From positions 160,713,863 through 160,777,862 of the forward strand of contig OV050030.1 of assembly GCA_920105625.2 (NCBI GenBank): a stretch of DNA of 64,000 bases. The letters are read 5' to 3'. The stretch is from Clusia tigrina (Eukaryota; Arthropoda; Insecta; Diptera; Clusiidae). The stretch's first letter is position 1, and every line of letters begins with the position of its first letter. This document shows positions 46,278 through 57,229 of the stretch, piece after piece. The position numbers and the translations under genes were made by a program. The notes beneath the pieces were generated by a model. It was not told where the DNA came from and ran no database searches. It saw nothing but the letters and a program-made list of their open reading frames with translations.

Positions 46278-47372
46278 TTGACAAGAGGCTCGAGTACTTT
46301 ATTGTCAGAAAATTTCAAGGTTTTATTACTCTCCTGTAAAAAGTTACAAGCATTTGAATGTTGCAAACTTTGATAGGTATAAGACGCACCATATAGAAGT
46401 TAGGGCAATTTGAAGTTTTATCAATGTTTGTTTTGGGACTCAAGGGTAACATAGCTATGAGCGATAGCTTAAATTCACAAGGGGCACGAGTACTTTATTG
46501 TCACAAAATTTCAAGGTTTTATTACGCTCCAGTAAAAAGTTACAAGCATTTAAATGTTGCAAACTTTGATAGGAATTGGACGCACCGTATAGAAGTTAGG
46601 GCCATTTGAAGTTTAAAGGTGTTTGATTTGGGACTCAAGGGTAGCATAGCTATGCGCGATAGCTTAAATTGATAAGAGGCACGTGTACTTTATTGACACA
46701 AAATTTCAAGGTTTTATGACGCTCCAGTAAAAAGTTACAAGCATTTGAATGTTGCAAACTTTGATAGGTATAGGACGCACCGTATAGAAATAAGGGTTAT
46801 TTGAGGTTTTATCAGTGTTTGTTTTCGGGCTCAAGGGTAGCATAGCTATGAGCGATAGCATAAATTGACAAGAGGCTCGAGTACTTTATTGTCAGAAAAT
46901 TTCAAGGTTTTATTACTCTCCTGTAAAAAGTTACAAGCATTTGAATGTTGCAAACTTTGATAGGTATAAGACGCACCATATAGAAGTTAGGGCAATTTGA
47001 AGTTTTATCAATGTTTGTTTTGGGACTCAAGGGTAGCATAGCTATGAGCGATAGCTTAAATTCACAAGGGGAACGAGTACTTTATTGTCACAAAATTTCA
47101 AGGTTTTATTACGCTCCAGTAAAAAGTTACAAGCATTTAAATGTTGCAAACTTTGATAGGTATTGGACGCACCGTATAGAAGTTAGGGCCATTTGAAGTT
47201 TAAAGGTGTTTGATTTGGGACTCAAGGGTAGCATAGCTATGCGCGATAGCTTAAATTGATAAGAGGCACGTGTACTTTATTGACACAAAATTTCAAGGTT
47301 TTATGACGCTCCAGTAAAAAGTTACAAACATTTGAATGTTGCAAACTTTGATAGGTATAGGACGCACCGTAT
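46278..47372 (+). repeat. Tandem duplication at 587-bp offset
   Basis: 46278-46785 and 46865-47372 share GACAAGAGGCTCGAG, ATTACTCTCCTG, CACAAGGGG and GGAATTGG or GGTATTGG at an offset of 587 bp, three monomers. The first copy then runs into AAATAAGGGTTATTTGAGG and the second into GAAGTTAGGAGAATTTAAAG. Confidence 0.85.
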
Positions 47373-50300
47373 AGAAGTTAGGAGAATTTAAAGTTTTATC
47401 AGTGTTTGTTTTGGGACTCAAGGGTAGCATAGCTATGAGCGATAGCTTAAATTGATAAGAGGCACGAGTACTTTATTGTCACAAATTGTCAAGGTTTTAT
47501 GACGCTCCAGTAAAAAGTTACAAGCATTTGATTGTTGTAATCTTTGATAGGTATAGGACGCACCGTATAGAAGTTAGGCCCATTTGAACTTTAAAGGTGT
47601 TTGATTTGGAACTCAAGGGTAGCATAGCTATGAGCGATAGCTAAAATCGATAAGAGGCTCGAGTACTTTGTCACAAAATTTCAAGATTTTATTACGCGCC
47701 AGTAAAAAGTTACAAGCATTTGAATGTTGCAAACTTTGATAGGTATAGGATGCACAGTATAAAAGTTAGGGCCATTTGAAGTTTTATCAGTGTTTGATTT
47801 GGGACTCAAGGGTAGCATAGCTATGCGCGATATTTTAAATTGATAAGAGGTACGAGTACTTTATTGTGACACAATTTCAATGGTTTATGACGCTCACGTA
47901 AAAAGTTACAAGCATTTGATTGTTGCAAACTTTGATAGGTATAGGATGCACCGTATAGAAATTAGGACAATTTAAAGTTTTATCAGTGTTTGTTTTGGGA
48001 CTCAAGGGTAGCATAGCTATGCGCGATAGCTTAAATTGATAAGAGGCACGAGTACTTTATTGTCACAAAATTTCAAGGTTTCTTGACGCTCCAGTAAAAA
48101 GTTACAAGCATTTAAATGTTGCAAACTTTGATAGGTATAGGACGCACCGTATAGAAATTAGGGTTATTTGAAGTTTTATCAGTGTTTGTTTTCGGGCTCA
48201 AGGGTAGCATAGCTATGAGCGATAGCTTAAATTGATAAGAGGCTCGAGTACTTTATTGCGCAAGACTACTTTATTGTGACATAATTTCAAGGGTTTATGA
48301 CGCTCCAGTAAAAAGTTACAAGCATTTGATTGTTGCCAACTTTGATGGGTATAGGACGCACCGTATAGAAGTTAGGACCTTTTAAAGTTTTATCAGTGTT
48401 TGTTTTGGGACTCAAGGGTAGCATAGCCATGCGTGATAACTTAAATTGATAAGAGGTTAGAGTAGTATACTGTCACAAAATTTTAAGGTTTTATGACGCT
48501 CCAGTAAAAAGCTACAAGCATTTGATTGTTGCAAACTTTGATAGGTATAGGACGCACCGTATAGAAGTTAGGGCCATTTGAAGTTTAAAGGTATTTGGTT
48601 TCGGCCTCAATGGTAGCATAGCTATGAGCGATAGCTTAAATTGACAAGAGGCTCGAGTACTTTATTGTCACAAAATTTAAAGTTTTTATTACGCTCCTGT
48701 AAAAAGTTACAAGTATTTGAATGTTGCAAACTTTGATAGGTATAGGACGCACCGTATAGAAGTTAGGACCATTTAAAATTTTATCAGTGTTTGTTTTGTG
48801 ACTCAAGGGTAGCATAGCTATGACCGATAGCTTAAATTGACAAGAGGCTCGAGTTCTTTATTGTCAGAAAATTTCAAGGTTTTCTTACGCTCCTGTAAAA
48901 AGTTACAAGCATTTGAATGTTGCAAACGTTGATAGGTATAGGACGCACCATATAGAAGTTAGGGCCATTTGAAGTTTAAATGTGTTTGATTTGGGACTCA
49001 AGGGTAGCATAGCTATGAGCGATAGCTTAAATCGATAAGAGGCTCGAGTACTTTGTCACAAAATTTCAAGATTTTATTACGCGCCAGTAAAAAGTTACAA
49101 GCATTTGAATGTTGCAAACTTTGATAGGTATAGGATGCACAGTATAGAAGTTAGGGCCATTTGAAGTTTTATCAGTGTTTGATTTGGGACTCAAGGGTAG
49201 CATAGCTATGCGCGATATTTTAAATTGATAAGAGGTACGAGTAGTTTATTGTGACATAATTTCAATGGTTTACGACGCTCACGTAAAAAGTTACAAGCAT
49301 TTGATTGTTGCAAACTTTGATAGGTATAGGACGCACCGTATAGAAGTTAGGACCATTTAAAATTTTATCAGTGTTTGTTTTGGGACTCAAGGGTAGCATA
49401 GCTATGACCGATAGCTTAAATTGACAAAAGGCACGAGGCCTTTATTGTCACAAAATTTTAAGGTTTCTTGACGCTCCAGTAAAAAGTTACAAGCATTTAA
49501 ATGTTGCAAACTTTGATAGGTATAGGACGCACCGTATAGAAATAAGGGTTATATGAAGTTTTATCAGTGTTTGTTTTCGAGCTCAAGGGTAGCATAGCTA
49601 TAAGCGATAGCTTAAATTGACAAGAGGCTCGAGTACTTTATTGTCAGAAAATTTCAAGGTTTTATTACGCTCCTGTAAAAAGTTACAAGCATTTGAATGT
49701 TGCAAACGTTGATAGGTATAGGACGCACCATATAGAAGTTAGGGCCATTTGAAGTTTAAATGTGTTTGATTTGGGACTCAAGGGTAGCATAGCTATGAGC
49801 GATAGCTATGAGCGATAGCTTAAATCGATAAGAGGCTCGAGTACTTTGTCACAAAATTTCAAGATTTTATTACGCGCCAGTAAAAAGTTACAAGCATTTG
49901 AATGTTGCAACCTTTGATAGGTATAGGATGCACAGTATAGAAGTTAGGGCCATTTGAAGTTTTATCAGTGTTTGATTTGGGACTCAAGGGTAGCATAGCT
50001 ATGCGCGATATTTTAAATTGATAAGAGGTACGAGTACTTTAGTGTGACATAATTTCAATGGTTTATGACGCTCACGTAAAAACTTACAAGCATTTGATTG
50101 TTGCACACTTTGATAGGTATAGGACGCACCGTATAGAAATTAGGACAATTTAAAGTTTTATCAGTGTTTGTTTTGGGACTCAAGGGTAGCATAGCTATGC
50201 GCGATAGCTTAAATTGATAAGAGGCACGAGTACTTTATTGTCACAAAATTTCAAGGTTTCTTGACGCTCCAGTAAAAAGTTACAAGCATTTAAATGTTGC

Positions 50301-53300
50301 AAACTTTGATAGGTATAGGACGCACCGTATAGAAATAAGGGTTATATGAAGTTTTATCAGTGTTTGTTTTGGGACTCAAGGGTAGCATAGCCATGCGTGA
50401 TAACTTAAATTGATAAGAGGTTAGAGTACTATACTGTCACAAAATTTTAAGGTTTTATGACGCTCCAGTAAAAAGCTACAAGCATTTGATTGTTGCAAAC
50501 TTTGATAGGTATAGGACGCACCGTATAGAAGTTAGGGCCATTTGAAGTTTAAAGGTATTTGGTTTCGGCCTCAATGGTAGCATAGCTATGAGCGATAGCT
50601 TAAATTGACAAGAGGCTCGAGTACTTTATTGTCACAAAATTTAAAGTTTTTATTACGATCCTGTAAAAAGTTACAAGCATTTGAATGTTGCAAACTTTGA
50701 TAGGTATAGGACGCACCGTATAAAAGTTAGGACCATTTAAAATTTTATCAGTGTTTGTTTTGGGACTCAAGGGTAGCATAGCTATGACCGATAGCTTAAA
50801 TTGACAAGAGGCTCGAGTACTTTATTGTCAGACAATTTCAAGGTTTTATTACGCTCCTGTAAAAAGTTACAAGCATTTGAATGTTGCAAACGTTGATAGG
50901 TATAGGACGCACCATATAGAAGTTAGGGCCATTTGAAGTTTAAATGTGTTTGATTTGGGACTCAAGGGTAGCATAGCTATGAGCGATAGCTTAAATCGAT
51001 AAGAGGCTCGAGTACTTTGTCACAAAATTTCAAGATTTTATTACGCGCCAGTAAAAAGTTACAAGCATTTGAATGTTGCAAACTTTGATAGGTATAGGAT
51101 GCACAGTATAGAAGTTAGGGCCATTTTAAGTTTTTTCAGTGTTTGATTTGGGACTCAAGGGTAGCATAGCTATGCGCGATATTTTAAATTGATAAGAGGT
51201 ACGAGTACTTTATTGTGACATAATTTCAATGGTTTATGACGCTCACGTAAAAAGTTACAAGCATTTGATTGTTGCAAACTTTGATAGGTATAGGACGCAC
51301 CGTATAGAAATTAGGACAATTTAAAGTTTTATCAGTGTTTATTTTGGGACTCAAGGGTAGCATAGCTATGCGCGATAGCTTAAATTGATAAGAGGCACGA
51401 GTACTTTATTGTCACAAAATTTCAAGGTTTCTTGACGCTCCAGTAAAAAGTTACAAGTATGTAAATGTTGCAAACTTTGATAGGTATAGGACGCACCGTA
51501 TAGAAATAAGGGTCATTTGAAGTTTTATCAGTGTTTGTTTTCGGGCTCAAGGGTAGCATAGCTATGAGCGATAACTTAAATTGACAAGAGGCTCGAGTAC
51601 TTTATTGTCAGGAAACTTCAAGATTTTATTACGGGCCAGTAAAAAGTTACAAGCATTTGAATGTTGCAAACTTTGATAGGTATAGGATGCACAGTATAGA
51701 AGTTAGGGCCATTTGAAGTTTTATCAGTGTTTGATTTGGGACTCAAGGGTAGCATAGCTATGCGCGATATTTTAAATTGATAAGAGGTACGAGTACTTTA
51801 TTGTGACATAATTTCAATGGTTTATGACGCTCACGTAAAAAGTTACAAGCATTTGATTGTTGCAAACTTTGATAGGTATAGGACGCACCGTATAGAAGTT
51901 TGGGCCATTTGAAGTTTTATCAGTGTTTGTTTTGGGACTCAAGGGTAGCATAGCTATGAGCGATAGCTTAAATTGATAAGAGGCACGAGTACTTTATTGT
52001 CACAAATTGTCAAGGTTTTATGACGCTCCAGTAAAAAGTTACAAGCATTTGATTGTTGTAAACTTTGATAGGTATAGGACGCACCGTATAGAAGTTAGGC
52101 CCATTTGAAGTTTAAAGGTGTTTGATTTGGAACTCAAGGGTAGCATAGCTATGAGCGATAGCTAAAATCGATAAGAGTCTCGAGTACTTTGCACAAAATT
52201 TCAAGATTTTATTACGCGCCAGTAAAAAGTTACAAGCATTTAAATGTTGCAAACTTTGATAGGTATAGGACGCACCGTATAGAAATAAGGGTTATTTGAA
52301 GTTTTTTCAGTGTTTGTTTTCGGGCTCAAGGGTAGCATAGCTATGAGCGATAGCTTAAATTGATAAGAGGCTCGAGTACTTTATTGCGCAAGATTACTTT
52401 ATTGTGACATAATTTCAAGGGTTTATGACGCTCCAGTAAAAAGTTACAAACATTTGATTGTTGCCAACTTTGACGGGTATAGGACGCACCGTATAGAAGT
52501 TAGGGTCATTTGAAGTTTAAAGGTGTTTGATTTGAGACTCAAGGGTAGCAGAGCTATGAGCGACAGCGTAAATTTCAAGAGGCAAGACTACTTTATTGTG
52601 ACATAATTTCCAGGGTTTATGACGCTCCAGTAAAAAGTTACATGCATTTGATTGTTGCAAACTTTGATGGGTATAGGACGCACCGTATAGAAGTTAGGAC
52701 TTTTTAAAGTTTTATCAGTGTTTGTTTTGGGACTCAAGGGTAGCATAGCTATGCGCGATAGCTTAAATTGATAAGAGGCACGAGTACTTTATTGTCACAA
52801 AATTTCAAGGTTTCTTGACGCTCCAGTAAAAAGTTACAAGTATGTAAATGTTGCAAACTTTGATAGGTATAGGACGCACCGTATAGAAATAAGGGTTATT
52901 TGAAGTTTTATCAGTGTTTGCTTTCGGGCTCAAGGGTAGCATAGCTATGAGCGATAACTTAAATTGACAAGAGGCTCGAGTACTTTATTGTCAGAAAATT
53001 TCAAGATTTTATTACGCGCCAGTAAAAAGTTACAAGCATTTGAATGTTGCAAACTTTGATAGGTATAGGACGCACCGTATAGAAGTTAGGACCATTTAAA
53101 ATTTTATCAGTGTTTGTTTTGGGACTCAAGGGTAACATAGCTATGAGCGATAGCTTAAATTGACAAAAGGCACGAGTCCTTTATTGTCACAAAATTTTAA
53201 GGTTTCTTGACGCTCCAGTAAAAAGTTACAAGCATTTAAATGTTGCAAACTTTGATAGGTATAGGACGCACCGTATAGAAATAAGGGTTATATGAAGTTT

Positions 53301-53507
53301 TATCAGTGTTTGTTTTCGGGCTCAAGGGTAGCATAGCTATGAGCGATAGCTTAAATTGACAAGAGGCTCGAGTACTTTATTGCGCAAGACTACTTTATTG
53401 TGACATAATTTCAGGGGTTTATGACGCTCCAGTAAAAAGTTACAAGCATTTGATTGTTGCAAACTTTGATAGGTATAGGACGCACCGTATAGAAGTTAGG
53501 GCCATTT
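47373..53507 (+). repeat. Satellite rich in CTCACGTAAAAAG and CAAACGTTGATAGG monomers
   Basis: CAAACGTTGATAGG monomers at 48927, 49707 and 50891 mark units of about four and six monomers (780 bp; 1184 bp including a 13-bp local duplication). GCGATATTTTAAATTG and GACGCTCACGTAAAAAG occur near 47.83, 49.22, 50.01, 51.18 and 51.77 kb. 214-bp monomers lie at 48170, 52298 and 53294. All sequence is satellite. Confidence 0.8.
49791..49816 (+). repeat. 13-bp tandem duplication over the monomer dyad
   Basis: AGCTATGAGCGAT is present twice in a row (49791-49803 and 49804-49816) and is followed by AGCT. The duplication therefore adds a second dyad arm set to this monomer. The related monomer six units later (about 50971) has only one copy, so the event is younger than that larger duplication or was lost there. 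Confidence 0.95.
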
Positions 53508-56500
53508 GAAGTTTAAAGGTATTTGTTTTCGGGCTCAATGGTAGCATAGCTATGAGCGATAGCTTAAATTGACAAGATGCTCGAGTACTTTATTGTCACA
53601 AAATTTCAAGTTTTTATTACGCTCCTGTAAAAAGTTACAAGCATTTGAATGTTGCAAACTTTGATAGGTATAGGACGCACCGTATAGAAGTTAGGACCAT
53701 TTAAAATTTTATCAGTGTTTGTTTTGGGACTCAAGGGTTGCATAGTTATGAGCGATAGCTTAAATTGACAAGAGTCACGAGTCCTTTATTGTCTCACAAT
53801 TTTAAGGTTTCTTGACGCTCCAGTAAAAAGTTACAAGCATTTAAATGTTGCAAACTTTGATAGGTATAGGACGCACCGTATAGAAATATGGGTCATTTGA
53901 AGATTTATCAGTGTTTGTTTTCGGGCTCAAGGGTTGCATAGCTATGAGCGATAGTTTAAATTGACAAGAGGCTCGAGTACTTTATTTTCAGAAAATCTCA
54001 AGGTTTTATTACACTCCTGTAAAAAGTTACAAGCATTTGAATGTTGCAAACTTTGATAGGTATAGGACGCACCGTATAGAAGTTAGGGCCATTTGAAGTT
54101 TAAAGGTGTTTGATTTGGGACTCAAGGGTAGCATAGCTATGCGCGATAGCTTAAATTGAGAAGAGGGACGAGTACTTTATTGTCACAAAATTTCAAGGTC
54201 TCTTGACGCTCCAGTAAAAAGTTACAAGCATTTAAATGTTGCAAACTATGATAGGTACAGGACTCACCGTATAGAAATAAGGGTCATTTGAAGTTTTATC
54301 AGTGTTTGTTTTCGGGCTCAAGTGTAGCATAGCTATGAGCGATAGCTTAAATTGACAAGAGGCTCGAGTACTTTATTGTCAGAAAATTTCAAGGTTTTAT
54401 TACGCTCCTTTAAAAACTTACAAGCATTTGATTGTTGCAAACTTTGATAGGTATTAGACGCACCGTATAGAAGTTAGGGCCATTTGAAATTTTATCAGTG
54501 TTTGACTTGGGACTCAAGGGTAGCATAGCTATGAGCGATAGCTTAAATTTCAAGAGGCAAGACTACTTTATTGTGACATAATATCAATGGTTTATGACGC
54601 TCCAGTAAAAAGTTACAAGCATTTGAATTTTGCAAACTTTGATAGGTATAGGGCGCACCGTATAGAAGTTAGGGCCATTTGAAATTTAAAGGTATTTGGT
54701 TTCGGCCTCAATTTTAGCATAGCTATGAGCGATAGCTTAAATTGACAAGAGGCTCGAGTACTTTATTGTCACACTATTTAAAGTTTTTATTACGCTCCTG
54801 TATAAAGTTACAAGCATTTGAATGTTGCAAACTTTGATGGGTATAGGACGCACCGTATAGAAGTTAGGACCATTTAAAAATTTATCCGTGTTTGTTTTGG
54901 GACTCAAGGTTAACATAGCTATGAGCGATAGCTTAAATTGACAAGATTCACGTCACAAAATTTTAAGGTTTCTTGACGCTCCAGTAAAGAGTTACAAGCA
55001 TTTAAATGTTGCAAACTTTGATAGGTATAGTACGCACCGTATAGAAATAAGGGTCTTTTGAAGTTTTATCAGTGTTTGTTTTCGGGCTCAAGGGTAGCAT
55101 AGCTATGAGCGATAGCTTAAATTGACAAGAGGCTCGAGTACTTTATTGTCACAAAATTTCAAGGTTTTATTACGCTCCAGTAAAAAGTTACAAGCATTTG
55201 AATGTTGCAAACTTTGATAGGTATAGGATGCACCGTAGAGAAGTTAGGGCCATTTGAAGTTTTATTAATGTTCGTTTTGGGACTCAAGGGTAGCATAGCT
55301 ATGAGCGATAGCTTAAATTCACAAGAGGCACGAGTACTTTATTGTCCCAAAATTTCAAGCATTTATTACGCTCCAGTAAAAAGTTACAAGCATTTAAATG
55401 TTGCAAACTTTGATAGGTATAGGACGCACCATATAGAAGTTAGGGCCATTTGAAGTTTAAATGTGTTTGATTTGGGACTCAAGGGTAGCAAAGCTATAAG
55501 CGATAGCTTAAATCGATAAGAGGCTGGAGTACTTTGTCACAAAATTTCAAGATTTTATTACGCGCCAGTAAAAAGTTACAAGCATTTGAATGTTGCAAAC
55601 TTTGATAGGTATAGGATGCACAGTATAGAAGTTAGGGCCATTTGAAGTTTTATCAGTGTTTGTTTTCGGGCTCAAGGGTAGCATAGCTATGAGCGATAGC
55701 TTAAATTGACAAGAGGCTCGAGTACTTTATTGTCAGAAAATTTCAAGGTTTTATTACGCCCCAGTAAAAAGTTACAAGCATTTGATTGTTGTAATCTTTG
55801 ATAGGTATAGGACGCAGCGTATAGAAGTTAGGCCAATTTGAAGTTTTATCAGTGTTTGATTTGAGACTCAAGGGTAGCATAGCTATGCGCGGAAGTTTAA
55901 ATTGACAAGAGGCTCGAGTACTTTATTGTCAGAAAATTTCAAGGTTTTATGACGCTCCAATAAAAATTTACCTGCATTTGAATGTTGCAAACTTTGAAAG
56001 GTATAGGACGCAGCGTATAGAAGTTAGGTCCATTTGAAGTTTTATCAGTGTTTGTTTTGGGACTCAAGGATAGCTATGAGCGATAGCTTAAATTCACTAG
56101 AGGCACGACCACTTTATTGTCACAAAATTTGAAGGTTTTATTACCCTCCAGTAAAAAGTTACAAGCATTAAATGTTGCAAACTTTGATAGGTATAGGACG
56201 CACCGTATAGAAATAAGGGTCATTTGAAGTTTAAAGGTGTTTGATTTGGGACTCAAGGGTAGCATAGCTATGCGCGATAGCTTAAATTGATAAGAGACAC
56301 GTGTACTTTATTGACACAAAATTTCAAGGTTTTATGACGCTCCAGTAAAAAGTTGCTAGCATTTGAATGTTGCAAACTTTGATAGGTATAGGACGCACCG
56401 TAGAGAAGTTAGGGCCATTTGAAGTTTTATCAGTGTTTGTTTTGGGAGTCAAGGGTAGCATAGCTATGAGCGATAGCTTAAATTGATAAGAGGCACGAGT

Positions 56501-57229
56501 ACTTTATTGTCACAAATTGTCAAGGTTTTATGACGCTCCAGTAAAAAGTTACAAGCATTTGATTGTTGTAATCTTTGATAGATATAGGACGCACCGTATA
56601 GAAGTTAGGCCCATTTGAAGTTTATAGGTGTTTGATTTGGAACTCAAGCATAGCTATGAGCGATAGCTTAAATCGATAAGAGGTTCGAGTACTTTGTCAC
56701 AATATTTCAAGTTTTTATTACGCGCCAGTAAAAAGTTACAAGCATTTGAATGTTGCAAACTTTGATAGGTATACGATGCACAGTATAGAAGGTAGGGCCA
56801 TTTGAAGTTTTATCAGTGTTTGATTTGGGACTCAAGGGTAGCATAGCTATGCGCGATAGTTTAAATTGATAAGAGGTACGAGTACTTTATTGTGACATAA
56901 TTTGAAGGGTTTATGACGCTCCTGTAAAAAGTTACAAGCATTTGAATGTTGCAAACTTTGATGGGTATAGGACGCACCGTATAGAAGTTAGGACCATTTA
57001 AAATTTTATCAGTGTTTGTTTTGGGACTCAACCGTAACATAGTTATGAGCGATAGCTTAAATTGACAAGAGTCACGAGTCCTTTATTGTCACACAATTTT
57101 AAGGTTTCTTGACGCTCCAGTAAAAAGTTACAAGCATTTAAATGTTACAAACTTTGATAGGTATAGGACGCACCGTATAGAAATAAGGGTCATTTGAAGA
57201 TTTATCAGTGTTTGTTTTCGGGCGCAAGG
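53508..57229 (+). repeat. Mixed satellite monomers
   Basis: About 19 monomers. A 12-bp loss near 54949 gives GATTCACGTCACAAAAT. An open-frame monomer begins at about 55260. A monomer with AATTTACCTGCATTTG at 55971, and its neighbours to about 56.9 kb, resemble the 21-27 kb region far more than adjacent sequence. There are no other elements. Confidence 0.75.
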
